Below, piece by piece: positions 32,552-43,259 of a stretch of DNA of 64,000 bases. The DNA is from Micrasema longulum (taxonomy: Eukaryota; Arthropoda; Insecta; Trichoptera; Brachycentridae): assembly GCA_022494885.1 (NCBI GenBank), contig JAGVSM010000853.1, positions 1 through 64,000 on the forward strand, written 5' to 3'. Position numbers and translations under genes: made by a program. Under the pieces are notes generated by a model that saw only the letters and a program-made list of their open reading frames with translations, did not search any database and was not told the DNA's origin. Within the stretch, counting starts at the first letter, position 1; the number at the start of each line of letters is the position of its first letter.

Positions 32552-32719
32552 TGCACCACAACAGGCTAGGAGGCCCAATTACAGTGGTGAATTACATTAC
32601 AGAACAACCAGGCTTGAGAAAAATCACATTTTGAAATTTTTGTGTTCTCACCGGGAATCGAACCCGGAACCTTCCGTGCGTGAGTCAAGCGTCTTGACCA
32701 CTACACCACGGAGGCCGCC
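32552..32719 (-). repeat. SINE-1
   Basis: Complete copy in minus sense: GGCGGCCTCCGTGGTGTAGT, B box GGTTCGATTCCC near 32651-32662, AAATGTGATTTTTCTCAAGC, CCTGTTGTGGTGC. It abuts LINE-L, whose frame begins right after it. Confidence 0.8.
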
Positions 32720-32723
32720 TTGT

Positions 32724-33125
32724 GCGTCCTTATTCTTGTGCGCCGCAGAAACGTGAACCCTGAGGGAAGGAGAACGAAAAAAGATAGACGCTTTCGGAAT
32801 GTGGTGCTGGCGTAGATTGCTGCGGATACCCTGGACAGCCCATAGGACTAATGTCTCTATAATTCAAGAACTGCAAACTGCGGCCACGCTACGAGACGAA
32901 GAGACAATATGAAAAGGTCAGTGCTACAAGGACGAGTAAAGGCAACTCGATCTTGCGGAAAAGGTCCTACCAGATGGACAGACTCGGTGACTGAAGCGAC
33001 TGGCGTCCCTCTTCAGGAGGCCTCCAGAAGTGCTGAAGACAGAACTGAGTGGAGGCGGATCGTAACGACGTGCTTCCCTCGTGCCAACGTGACCACGACT
33101 GCTCTGCCAAGATCAAACAACTAAA
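32724..33125 (+). mobile_element. LINE-L ORF2 C-terminal fragment
   Basis: Reads CASLFLCAAET*TLREGERK, KIDAFGMWCWRRLLRIPWTA, HRTNVSIIQEL, then after frame changes GRVKATRSCGKGPTRWTDSV, TEATGVPLQEASRSAEDRTE, WRRIVTTC. The blocks LYGAETWTL, FxMWCWRRxLRIPWTxHRTN, GPTRWTDxxxxATG and AEDRxxWRxxV are the well-known end of insect RTE/craniofacial-type ORF2. The TGA replaces the Trp of ETWTL. Confidence 0.75.
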
Positions 33126-33699
33126 AAGAAGAATGTATTCTTGCGTAGTTTTGAATTAACAAAAAAAAACTAAATAAGTAATAAATTGTAAATATATTAA
33201 AAACTATATTTACATTTTTTATGCTTGCAACTCATATAAGGTTGTAAATATTCCGAACCTACCTACATCCTTTCTACTTCAAATTGTTGTATTACCGTCC
33301 TGTCAACAAGTCATTTTGTCAAGGACAAAGTGAAATATATTTGTTTTTTTTATTGTTTTTATTATTGTTGTTTCTGATCCTATATAATATTTGTGATGGA
33401 ATAATCTTGTGTCTGTGTCAACTAATTGCTCGTCCCAACTCAACACGGGCTTTTTAGTCCCATAGAGTTGGGAGTTGGAGTTGCTGCCTTGAAGTAAATA
33501 AATAAACAAAATGCAATTAGTGTTACATAAGCAACCCAACAATCAGGGTTTCAAACTGTCAGTAGGGTTGCAGTGAGTCACATCTTGCTGGAGGGTGTGA
33601 TTTTATAAAATGCGGTAAACGCCCAGTTGCATTTTACTGGCAACACTACTGACTAGTCCTACTCATTAGTGTCTACGTCGTGAATCCCGGGCAATGGTA
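33126..33699. other. no gene recognised
   Basis: AT-rich. CCCAACTCAACACGGGC with CCCATAGAGTTGGGAG at 33435-33475 makes a short inverted pair that recurs at 38185-38220 and inside the THAP element; meaning unknown. Confidence 0.35.
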
Positions 33700-34010
33700 T
33701 CACACTCATAACGGTTTAATCACAGTAGATAGAGAGAGGATGAAAGGCGAGTTTCTGGCGCTTCCAAATCAGAACCAACCGGCTAAAGAAAGGTAACCCC
33801 GACAAAAAAATCCACCAGAAAACGCAACGGGAAACCACTCTGGTCATTTGTTTCCAGGAATCACTATGGCGAGTATATCCAATAAGCAGCTGTCCTGACT
33901 GCGGAATACAAGAGTAGCGTAGGACCGAGATGATTTCGCTGTAGTGATCGCCATCGTTGGAGGGACCTGACAAGGCACCGCTAGAAGGAGAAGAAGCAGC
34001 CTAAAACAGA
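33700..34010 (+). mobile_element. possible LINE-tail fragment
   Basis: GC-richer sequence ending GGAGGGACCTGACAAGGCAC, CGCTAGAAGGAGAAGAAG, a layout like RTE-type 3' ends. No frame is convincing; the minus frame at 33716-33973 is probably antisense. Confidence 0.25.
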
Positions 34011-34119
34011 CATATCATCAACATCTACACGATACCGGTATCTTTGCAATAGTAAAAGTGAAGAGCTCCATAAAATGAATGAACATGAGAATTTAAAAGT
34101 GAGTATATAAAGTCCAAAA

Positions 34120-34815
34120 CGTTCCTTCTGTTATCAGTGTACAAAACCTGAAAGGTAATGAACTGAATGAACAAACTATATTAGAAATAGCTCCCTCGGT
34201 ATATTTGAAAATCTTAATGTCAAATCTATAAAACAAATTTATGTAAACGCTTTGTTACTATGCGCACGTAAACATTATTTTCTACCTTCCGTTACAAATA
34301 CAAGAGTTACTAGATACTCCACCCTGATGCTGCAAAAAAATCAATATTAATTACAACCTTCGGTCAAAGAGGATTGACTTACTACTCGGTTAAAGTGTAC
34401 AATCTACTTCCATTATCCATAAGGACAATTAGTAAGTTCTCACAATATAAAATAGCTATTAAGAAATGGATAGCGGAGGCGGGTTGCGCATGGATCGATG
34501 AGTGGATCAAGCCAAATAGGTAAAATGTATGCACTGTTTATGAAATTTTTAAAATTGGACTGTATAAATTGGTTATGTTTTTTATGAATATTTTTGTTTT
34601 TTATTGTTTATTATATTAATTATAATTAGGTTAATTGGATTAATTACGTTTTTTTTATTGTTATTATTAGGTTAACTTTGTAATAGCTTATCTTAGGCAT
34701 GTTTCACATTTTGTAAAATGTTTCCCTCGGCACGGGACACCCCAGTGAGGGAACGTTATTCTGTATAAAAAAAAGAATACAAACAATGTAAAAGTATAAA
34801 TAAAAAAATTATAAA
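34120..34815 (+). mobile_element. LINE-G ORF2 end and 3' UTR
   Basis: Decayed C-terminal coding (LKGNELNEQTILEIAPSVY, INYNLRSKRID) precedes the 3' UTR shared with 23010-23450 (GAGTGGATCAAGCCAAATAG, CTCGGCACGGGACACC). Ends in AAATAAAAAAA. Confidence 0.55.
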
Positions 34816-35854
34816 AAAACAAACAATCAAATTGTTAGTCTGGCTCTGTGTATTTTTATCATACATTTTTTAATCTCGATTTCGGAGTTACGACACTCCG
34901 CATCATGTGACTTGTATCTACTTTCACCGTCTCCCTCCCTCCCCCTCCCTCCCGCCCCCTACCTGTCCGACCGCCGCCCGCCATCGTCACGCGGCACAGA
35001 CAAGTCTAGCCGAAAACTATAGCGGAATTCGACTGTTTTTGTTATGAATAAAAATAATAATTGTCACTTAAACTTACATAAATCCGGTGTAATAAGCCGA
35101 CACTTGCGCAATCGGACAGTGGGCAACAGCCAGGGTTGCCAACTCTCCCGGGATCCCGGTAGTCTCCCGGAAACATATTCTCCGTTAGTACAGAATTATT
35201 TTATTGTGACAACTTATACCAACTTCAACTCCAGAATACATAGCTATGGAAATAAGTACGAAAAAATATTTTATATTTTCAATACTAACTCTGTTAATAC
35301 ATTAAAATGTAATATCACTTGTTATTTTTAAATTTAACTTTGTTTTCATGGATACGTATATTTGATTATTTATTTATATATAAATTACACATTTTTGGAT
35401 TTATTGCCAAATTGCAACTGATAAAATAAAGGTGTTATTAAGATCCAAAAAAACGTATTGTTTATAAAGTATTATTGTAGCATTATTTTTCTTTTTCATT
35501 ATTACCTAGCTAAATACTAGCCACTTTATGTTTATGTTAAATTATTCTTAATTTTACTTTGTTGTATTTATATTTAGAGCATAAGATTTTCTCACTTTAA
35601 TTGTTTTCTTTTATTTGTCATCTTGGATATTTTATGCTTCTTTTTTATTTTTTTGTAGTATTTAAAAAAAATATTTTACTTTAACTAATTTGTTTAGTTT
35701 TAATTAATTAGTTGAAGTATATAGTTATATTTCATATTATATATTACATAATGAATTGTTCACTGCTGTGATCATTTCTGTAAAACTTTTTATTGTAAGA
35801 GGTTCTTTGAAACGTTAATATAAAAATAAATAAAATAAATAAATAAATATCCAC
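34816..35854. other. no gene recognised; polypyrimidine tract
   Basis: 34935-34975 is a C/T-rich tract (CCCTCCC repeats) followed by CpG-containing sequence to about 35030. The 95-codon frame at 35044-35331 has no domain. CAGGGTTGCCAACT at 35131 looks like a hAT end, but no matching target duplication was found. 35820-35850 is an AAATAAAT tail. Confidence 0.35.
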
Positions 35855-35965
35855 ATGAGGAATTTCAGTGCAACGGGAATGGGTTATAAAATATGTTACC
35901 AAACGCGCTTTAAAAGTTCTAGCATTTTATTGTAAAGCCAAGTTTTTCGAAAATATGTAAATATC
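35855..35965 (-). mobile_element. N1 terminal fragment
   Basis: ATGAGGAATTTCAGTGCAAC, GGGAATGGGTTATAAA, ACGCGCTTTAAAAGTTCTAG and GCCAAGTTTTTCGAAAATA follow N1 order in reverse sense. Confidence 0.6.
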
Positions 35966-36061
35966 AGTATGCATAATATGTAATTTTGTTCAACATTATT
36001 TTTGGTACGTGTACTTGTACACACACAAATCTGGATTTTCTCCCAAGGGGGAGTAGGTATA

Positions 36062-36420
36062 TATTTTTATTTATATCCCTACAGAGATGAGGTAGAATTG
36101 TTTCAAATTCAGGATTATGGATATTCGAGCGTTTACAGGGCTTGTGACCTGTCATTGGCTGGGTTAAGTGGCCACTTTAAGTACTACAACATTCCCTATT
36201 CCGCTTGGTGGTTTCTCAATTCGTAACATAAATACGAAAAATCTAAAATGTTACCTGGTGTGGATATTCGCTAATAAGCGGAATGGGGAATGTTGTAGTA
36301 CTTAAAGTGGCCACTTAACCCAGCCAATGACAGGTCATAAGCCCTGTAAACGCTCGAATATCCATAATCCTGAATTTGAAAAAATTCTACCTCATCTCTG
36401 TAGGGATATAAATAAAAATG
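36062..36420. mobile_element. foldback element with about 145-bp arms
   Basis: Left arm 36062-36206 (ATTTTTATTTATATCCCTAC, GGATTATGGATATTCGAGCG, TTACAGGGCTTGTGACCTG, AAGTGGCCACTTTAAGTAC, ATTCCCTATTCCGCTT) recurs inverted at 36276-36420 at about 94% identity. Spacer of 69 bp. It is the same family as 31181-31538 but longer and more regular. Frames on both strands here are by-products. Confidence 0.85.
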
Positions 36421-36639
36421 TAATTTTGTTTTTAAAAAAGTGAATAAATCAGTACCCCCACGCTCAGGTTATGCCTAAATGAGATTTTTTTGTTAATATT
36501 TTGTTCTATTATTATTCAAATGTACTGTAAATCTTTGTAAGTATAAAAAAAACAAAATTCAATAAATATTTAAAAAATGCAATGAACTTTCACCAAGAAT
36601 TTACACTAACTTGAATGTTACACAGAAATGTTTAATTTC
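36421..36639. other. AT-rich spacer
   Basis: No feature assigned. Confidence 0.3.
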
Positions 36640-36965
36640 TACTACTACTACCATCACGCCATTTCCCCGTGGGGGTAGGCAGAGAGAATAGACCGCCACA
36701 CACGTCTATCCTGGCATACATTTAGCTTTTTCCACATTCATACATCTTGTCATACATGCCCTTCGGTTCTATCTGCTTTTGACTTGACCAGATATAAGAT
36801 TTTGGTTTATCTGATGATGCCACGTCTTCCTTAGTCGTCCTCGTCTCACGTTACCGTTCATTTTCGCCATATATACTTGTTTTACCATTCTCTCGTCGTC
36901 CATTCATTGTACGTGACCAAACCATCTGAGAGACCCTTTCTTAATATTAATTATTTTATTTATCA
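36640..36965 (-). mobile_element. LINE-K ORF2 C-terminal fragment
   Basis: Minus strand: VKQVYMAKMNGNVRRGRP-type sequence with KTWH, then NRRACMTRCMNVEKAK and DRRVWRSIL, ending CCCCCACGGGGAAATGGCGT, GATGGTAGTAGTAG. Best 3' end of the LINE-K set. Confidence 0.65.
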
Positions 36966-37425
36966 ACGGACTTAGTCCATTCGATAAATGGCAAACACAA
37001 ATCTCTATAATACAAACAGGCACAGTTGAAATAAAACACAAATAAAAATAAATTTTTTTTTTTTTTATTTCACGTTTTACATAACACTTTTTTTTAATAT
37101 GAATACCTCACTGGGCACATCCCGTGTTGAGGCATTTATTTACATGATTTTATATTATATACTTATGGTGTCTAAAATATATATATAAAATAAGACATAT
37201 TCATACTTAAACCCACACATATATATATACATAAGTAATACTAAGAAAGAAGAAAAAAAAAAGAAAAAGAAAACCAAATGTATTATTAGAATTGATTACT
37301 GTGCCGACATTAGGTCAAGTAACAAGCTACTGTCAGTTCCCGGTGGCCCAACATCCTAAATTAAATCATTAAAGCTAGGACAAAAAAAAAATACTACCTC
37401 AAGACAAGATCTGGTCTATCTTAGT
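36945..37425 (-). mobile_element. LINE-E 3' UTR interrupted by another LINE tail
   Basis: 36945-37035 (GGCAAACACAAATCTCTATA, ACAGGCACAGTTGAA) and 37365-37425 (GCTAGGACAAAAAAAAAATA, CCTCAAGACAAGATCTGGTC) are contiguous at 50255-50400. Here a 300-bp T-rich insert (about 37055-37355), probably the 3' end of an unrelated LINE in minus sense, separates them. Confidence 0.55.
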
Positions 37426-37429
37426 GATT

Positions 37430-38025
37430 GATTTTCTTGCCTCTTCTTTCACAGTAGTAGCCACTCGATTGTGGAATAATCTGCCCACTAATGTTAGAGA
37501 CGCCCCTTCTTTGTTTACATTTAAGTCAAGATTAAAATGTCACTATCTAAATATTTAAATTGTTCCCTTATCCTTCTTCTTTCCTTCCCATCCCTTCTCC
37601 TCTCTTCATAGTATAGTGTTAATTTTTTATTCTTTAATTAATCTTTTTTTTTAATTTTTGTATAAAATTGTAAGATTCAATATGTCCATGTATTTATAAT
37701 TTTCTCAAACTCATAACTCAAACTCAAGCTCAAACGGTTTGAGTAGGTAGGAAGAAATTGCCTTAAGGCAATATGCCCGCCCTTAAATGTATATATGCGG
37801 CCTCCGTGGTGTAGCGGTTAAGACGCTAGACTCACACACGGAAGGTTCGGGGTTCGATTCCCTGAGTCAAGCCTGGGTCTTCTGTGATGTAATTCACCAC
37901 TGTAATTGGGCTTCCTGGCCTGTTGTGGTGCAAAAAAAAGTTAAAGGTAAAGTTAAAAGTTAAATAAAAAAGTTAAATATATATATTGTTTATGTTTATA
38001 AAGTGTCAAATAAATAAATATTAGG
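37430..38025 (+). mobile_element. LINE-B 3' end, split by SINE-1
   Basis: Starts at TTTTCTTGCCTCTTCTTTCA (coding ...ATRLWNNLPTNVRDAPSLFT, FKSRLKCHYLNI), then the LINE-B 3' UTR, interrupted at 37799-37975 and closing with TAAAGTGTCAAATAAATAAA. It is joined directly to the LINE-E UTR at 37425. Confidence 0.75.
37799..37975 (+). repeat. SINE-1 inside LINE-B
   Basis: GCGGCCTCCGTGGTGTAGCG, B box GGTTCGATTCC at 37851-37861, CAAGCCTGGGTCTTCTGTGA, CCTGTTGTGGTGC and an A-rich tail. ATATAT-like duplications flank it. The intact LINE-B UTR at 16525-16535 shows the empty site. Confidence 0.8.
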
Positions 38026-38389
38026 TTGTTTTTTTTAACCGAATTTTCGGTTCATCAAGTTGGCAACCCTAGTAATAGCGCATACTAGAGCGCGCGCAAT
38101 CAAAGTGCTTTGATTGTTTATTTCATTTTTGTATTTTTAAGTATGTACTCGTATGCTTCCACTTTCCATGACGTTATACGAGTACCCCAACTCAACACAG
38201 AGATTTTGGTCTCATAGAGTTTAGGATGCTACTACTCCTACTATGGGGAGGATAGACCACCACAAACGTCTATCTTGACAACATGTCTCACGGTAAAGCA
38301 ATAAATAGAAAGATAGGCTGGAGGTTGGGCTTATCCAGAGACCAATACACGTATACTGAGCTAGCTCTCGTATAGAGTTTCTAGAAACT
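38026..38389. other. no gene recognised
   Basis: Contains GTTGGCAACCCTAG (38058-38071), a hAT-like end without a mate, and the CCCAACTCAACACAG block. Otherwise unassigned. Confidence 0.35.
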
Positions 38390-39075
38390 AGCTTTATTTT
38401 TATTTTATTTGATTTTATTTAGAAAACATACAGTCATACATAATAAGTATTAAAAACAACAATTTTTTAACATAAAAAGACTAATTAAGTTTTCATAAAT
38501 TATGCAAAAGATATAACCATTAAATGTGACAAAAAAATAAATAAATAAGAATTTCAAGTGAGAAAAGAATAATTGTTAACATTTGCGTTTTCCATGGAGG
38601 TAATAAACTAAAATAAATAAAAATACCGAATGTACACTCCGAGCCATCCACGCAAACACATGAACGCACATATTATGTATTAAACATACACAAACATATA
38701 CATTACATGCGGCACATATACATAACATAAACTACTCAAGATGCACATTCAGCAACTATCCCAAATAATCGACCCCATGAAGAAAATTTTCTGTACAAAT
38801 GCAACGTGCAGTTAAAAATGTCTTCATCAATACTGAGTCCATTATAATTTCTACAGGTACGTCTAATGAATGAATTCGAGGTATAATTGTTTTTACAAGT
38901 TGGTACATAAAAAAGGGAATTTAAACTAGTATAGCGAAGAGGACAACGGAAACCAATATTTTGTAAAAAATACGGCGAATCAACTTTATTATTTAGAATT
39001 TTGAAAAGAAAAATGAAATCACATGTAAGGCGCCTTTTTTGTAGTGATTCTATATTAAAATTGATCAAAGATGCG
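38390..39075 (-). mobile_element. LINE-D ORF2 C-terminus and 3' UTR
   Basis: A 110-codon frame (38736-39068) reads NIESLQKRRLTCDFIFLFKI, LNNKVDSPYFLQNIGFRCPL, RYTSLNSLFYVPTCKNNYTS, NSFIRRTCRNYNGLSIDEDI, FNCTLHLYRKF. The SLxxRR...D...LFKILNNxxDSPxLL and R.YN.L blocks are typical jockey/I-type C-termini. The 3' UTR with CACATGAACGCACATATT ends at about 38390; 51310-51745 is a second copy. Confidence 0.75.
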
Positions 39076-39079
39076 CCGT

Positions 39080-39566
39080 AATCATTTTCAATGTTGCCAA
39101 AACGATATTCCAGACTCCTTATAAATTTTCCTTATAGCTTTAATATATCTCCTCTTCAAGACCGTCGAAATAAATCCGACCTTCTGGTCCCATTTAAAAT
39201 TCTCAAATCGCTATTTGATGCGCCTGAACTACTGAGCTCAGAAAAATTAAATATCCCAACTAGAAACCTCAGACAAAACTTACTCTTTCATACCGATAAC
39301 TATGGAACTAACTTTGATTTTCATTTTCCTATGCCCAGAATACTTAGGTCTGCCAACAAACATACCAGTCATGATTTCTTTGATAACAAGTTGTCTTCTT
39401 TTAAACGATCACTAAATCAAATTAAATTATAAACACCTCTCTCCCGCTTCCACTCCCACCGAGTCTACTATATACCATTGTATCTTTCTTCCATTAAAAT
39501 AATTTTCTATGCATAAATATGTCCTTAAAAATGACGATTAGGCGTATATATAAATAAATAAATACA
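39080..39566 (+). mobile_element. LINE-E-like ORF2 C-terminus and tail
   Basis: A 113-codon frame (39091-39432): SPLQDRRNKSDLLVPFKILK, SLFDAPELLSSEKLNIPTRN, LRQNLLFHTDNYGTNFDFHF, PMPRILRSANK, SSFKRSLNQIKL. It has the KLNIPTxxLR and PMxRIxRxxN blocks of the 62190 copy. The 3' UTR closes with AAATAAATAAATACA. Confidence 0.7.
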
Positions 39567-39812
39567 ATTCAATGCAGCAGTTTTCATTCATTAAATAATT
39601 GAAGGGCTAAATATATTATCAAGGTTAGCCAACGATTTTATATATACAAAACTAGTGATTAATAAAAAAAATATATATTTATTAATAATTTATAAATTTA
39701 TATCCATATTCACCAATGGAAAGAAATTAGGGTAATATTTGCAAATCCGGCAAAATCATTTTTTCTTGATTTCAGCAAATCACGATTTCCTGATAATTTT
39801 GATTATTGAATC
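39567..39812. other. AT-rich spacer
   Basis: No feature assigned. Confidence 0.3.
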
Positions 39813-39820
39813 GCTTCAAC

Positions 39821-40609
39821 CATAGAATTAAGAATATTCCAGAAGGAGCGTAGAATCATATTTGAATACATCGGACAATGTCCAACAACTCCCCCACTTA
39901 GACACACTTTCGCCGCGCGCATACTTAAAGTCACGGAGTAATATTGCCAGATCGCGAAGAATATAACCATAACACAAATGTAAGGTAAAAAAAAAAACAT
40001 TTTTTTAATTTTTCTAAAATTTGATTGACACTACAGAGTAGATAAGTAAAAGGTCATTTAATTGAGTAATTGAATAAATGAACTTTGAACTTAAAATATA
40101 AAACAATTTTTTTTTTACATGTAACGGATATTTTTATATTATGTTAAATAATATTTAATGTTTTAAAGACAATGTCAGCCAAATGTTCACCACGGCGTTG
40201 TTTAATCCGAGGTTCAATTTTCATTATTTCTCTCTCATTATTATATGAGCAAAGTAGGGTAAAAAAATGATCTACTCTGGTAACACAACGAAATTTCTAT
40301 TTTGTTTCTTCGACAATCTGACAGATGGAAAAATAATTCAATTTTTAAGTAATGCATTTGTGACAAACACATTCATTTGATAATTACACATGAAATGTGA
40401 TTGCATCCTGTTTCTTTAAGATCCTAGCAGTATTTCTGCACTTTAAAAGGACACAACACGGCATGGTTAAATTCGAATCAGGAGTTGCGTACTGAGCGAC
40501 GTCTACAAAGAAACTAATGGGTCAAAACGTAAACCTACTAATGTATGAGTAGTGTGTCGCCTTCTGTATGATGTGCGTATGCGGTTTCTGGACTATTCTT
40601 AATTCTATG
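39821..40609. mobile_element. 789-bp TIR element with perfect 8-bp TSD
   Basis: TIRs start CATAGAATTAAGAATA then TCCAGAA on both sides (left T, right G at one position). The 8-bp duplication GCTTCAAC lies at 39813-39820 and 40610-40617. No coding frame, so it is non-autonomous. An 8-bp duplication fits the hAT or P superfamily; the terminal CA without CAGNG leaves the choice open. A diverged copy is at 57518-58248. Confidence 0.85.
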
Positions 40610-40617
40610 GCTTCAAC

Positions 40618-40985
40618 TATTTTTAAGCATTTCAAATTTTTATTATAACCAGAAAACATTTATATATTAGTGATGAAATGATCATAACAACGTCAAGAAA
40701 CAAAAGTGAAATAATCCGACTAATTTTGGAGATTGTCAACGTAATAATACTCAAGTAGATGTGTCGATGTGGGCAACAAACCCAATAATTTGAAAGTCAG
40801 ATTCTTACAAATATAGCAGTAATTTAAACTGACGATGTTTTTATCATTGTAGACTATTCCGAATACGTTTTAATTCAGAAATCACTTTTTTACCCTTAAA
40901 TAACAGTCTCAAAACTCATTGTACCCTGGATTAAAACTGTACAATGAGTTACCTGAAGAAATTTTGATATACGAGGCATTTCCAG
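40618..40985. other. no gene recognised
   Basis: AT-rich spacer. Confidence 0.35.
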
Positions 40986-40989
40986 AAAA

Positions 40990-41140
40990 TAAGATTACTG
41001 TTGGGCTTTCGTGCTGTGAGATTTTTTTTCTCCAAAGGTCAAACTTGGCAGGACTTAAAGGAGCTGGCAGCTGGTAGAGATGCATTAAGGCTCTTCATGT
41101 ACACCATATGCTCCAACTAGGGAGCGGACATGGATGATGA
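40990..41140 (+). mobile_element. LINE-C ORF2 terminal piece with GATGAT tail
   Basis: QTWQDLKELAAGRDALRLFM, YTICSN* and then GCGGACATGGATGATGATGA. The W..(A)xxRxxxR ending and GATGAT microsatellite tail are typical of RTE-like LINEs. Confidence 0.6.
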
Positions 41141-41154
41141 TGATGAATATTTTA

Positions 41155-41235
41155 TGAACGCGATAAATCGTAAATAATACATTCTTAGCTTTTTCCACGT
41201 TCATACATCTTGTAATACATGCGATTCTATTATAT
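41155..41235 (-). mobile_element. LINE-K short fragment
   Basis: CTTTTTCCACGTTCATACAT, CTTGTAATACATGC matches 3757-3790 and 36725-36760. Confidence 0.5.
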
Positions 41236-41274
41236 ATGATTTTGACACCACAATTTCTTTGTGTATAAGTGAAG

Positions 41275-41835
41275 GCGCCCATGCACACACCAAAAAATTA
41301 TTTACACCAAAGACAATAATTTAAATTATGTAGAATATAAGAAAGGTAAAAGATGTATATTATAATACAATAGTTAAATATCTGCTTCTCTCAATATGAC
41401 TATTGATATAAATTTACATACATTTTCATGAAAAATATCAAGCTCGGTAAATGTATTATTATTTGGCTCGCATATTCGAGGTATTGTAGATAGTTTTAAA
41501 TTGTTCGTTGACGCGTTGTCTGTGTAAGGAAAAGATTTCGTCTTGTCGGTCTAGATGGCACACGGAATGGAAGTCTTTCAAGTAGATTAGGGGAATCAAT
41601 TTTATTATTAATTACTTTGTACAAAAATAACTGGTCTAACTTTATTTTTTGGTTTTTAAGAGAGTTCATTCCATGGTACTGCATACTTGCAGCATAGTTA
41701 GAGAAGTTAAGGTTTAACCGGTAGTTGACTGTTTAACGAATTTTCGTTGGACCCTTTCTAGTTTATTAATACTAACATTATAGTAAGGTGACCATTGAAA
41801 GCATCCACCTGATACTCGAATCCGTTTTAAAGACT
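41275..41835 (-). mobile_element. LINE-F ORF2 C-terminus and 3' UTR
   Basis: The 62-codon frame (41496-41684) reads MNSLKNQKIKLDQLFLYKVI, NNKIDSPNLLERLPFRVPSR, PTRRNLFL. The D..FLYKxINNxIDSPxLL..L.FRVP motif is a LINE tail. Upstream (plus side to 41830) a stop-ridden SGVFNGHLTIM-like stretch continues. The 3' UTR is shared with 26450-26890. Confidence 0.7.
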
Positions 41836-41837
41836 AC

Positions 41838-42058
41838 ATGTCTTTCTTCGCATTCACTCATACAAGCAAGCATTTTTTTTTTCGTTACGAATTGATTATA
41901 TTTCATCCTTTATTAACCAAATTCAGTAAGGAAAAGCGCAAACAAATATTAACATTTACAACTTTCAATGTCCCTTTCATTATCGCTCTCGAAACCACCT
42001 CTCATCGTCTACAAGTTAGGGACAAAGGGAAGTATAAATAAAATAAATAAATAAATCC
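41838..42058 (+). mobile_element. possible LINE 3' end
   Basis: A 67-codon frame ends ...DKGKYK just before AAATAAAATAAATAAATAAA, the usual LINE tail. No other motif. Confidence 0.3.
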
Positions 42059-42229
42059 TTCACCCATTTCAAATGTCGACAGTGATAGGAAACGTTAGTT
42101 ACTACTCTCTGGAGCACCAGAACGCCCCCAGGTGACACTTAAGGCCGGTCACCGGCAGCGCACCCAAAAGCAGCAGACTTACCCAAAGACTACTGGTTGC
42201 AAACCAACTTTTGCCACCACTTATACCTA

Positions 42230-43255
42230 CTCAAACTGTAATTATTGAAGAATTTTACCTCATCAAGCAAAGTGACCAAATAGCAGTACAGTATTCTAAT
42301 TGGGGGACGTGTATGTTTGTTCCGATGTTGACAAGTTTGGTTTGTGGTCTCCACAGGGATTCGCCAAGGTTGTGTTTTTGCATCGTTCTTTTTTATAATT
42401 CTTATGGGCTTCATCCTTAGAAAGTCGATTCCCCTAGATTGAGGAATATTCATCTCCTCTTTCCGAAAACTCTGCGACCTAGAGTATGCCGAAGATGCGG
42501 TTATAATTGACGATTCAGTCGGGGGTCTTCAGGTCACTGTAGATAAGCTAAAAAGGTAATTCGCATGCATGGGTTTAAAAATAATATTGCAAAAACCCAC
42601 GTTCTGTGTAACATTTCGAGCCTTGATGCTTAAAATTCCCTGATTCTGTCAACCCAATTTATCAAAAGGGTCGAGAACTTTAAATTCCTGGGAGTATATG
42701 TTACAGAAAATGGCAGCTTTCAAAAAGAACTGGGAGTGCGGTTACGAGTGGAAGGCACCACATTTAACAGGTTAAAGACTGTCTGGAGATCGTATATTTA
42801 CTCAGTGAAAACCAAATGCCGCCTATTTAACGCCATAACACCTATTCTCCTCTATGGATGCGAATCGTGGCACCTCACTAGGCCCAATACAGCTAAATTC
42901 AGAATTTTGATAATAGGTGTCTCAGAAGAATCTTGAGTGTGCGGTGGTTCAAATTAGTGAGAAATTAAGTAATAAAAGAATGAACGCAACAAACTCTAGT
43001 AATAACTGTCGTCAAGCGGAGGCGATACGGTTGGCTAGACCATATACTGCGGATGCCTCCTGAGAGCCTTAACCACGCTTGCCTGCTTTACAAGGCATCA
43101 GGTTCTTGACGTCCTAGACGTCTACTGCTGACTGTTCGTTGGCAGTTTATGTCAGAACTTCGGGACTAGAACCTGTACAAAGGAGTTGATAGCTGATAAC
43201 TAACTAACCAAACTAGGAAGCAGACATGGAATTATGATGATGATGTTTGTTCCTG
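42230..43255 (+). mobile_element. LINE-C (RTE-like) reverse transcriptase, dead
   Basis: From 42353 the frame reads TGIRQGCVFASFFFIILMGF, ILRKSIPLD (RT block with RQGC), a TGA, and 44 codons after the T the active-site box as YAED at 42485-42496 instead of YADD. Then AKTHVLCNISSLDA, FLGVYVTENGSFQKELGVRL, RRVEGTTFNRLKTVWRS-like thumb sequence (frame 42736-42936), TKCRLFNAITPILLYGCESW, CLRRILSVRW, YGWLDHILRMPPESLNH. The 3' end is GGAATTATGATGATGATG. The order is that of RTE-like ORF2. The stop and D-to-E change show it is inactive. Confidence 0.8.
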
Positions 43256-43259
43256 GATA

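Noticed and set aside
35964..36226. Opposing frames at 35964-36155 and 36002-36226
   Set aside because: Both fall within the foldback arm; the repeats explain them.
35131..38071. hAT-like pair CAGGGTTGCCAACT and GTTGGCAACCCTAG 2.9 kb apart
   Set aside because: The 8-bp flanks do not match, and the interior is several unrelated LINE and foldback elements, so the two ends are probably independent.
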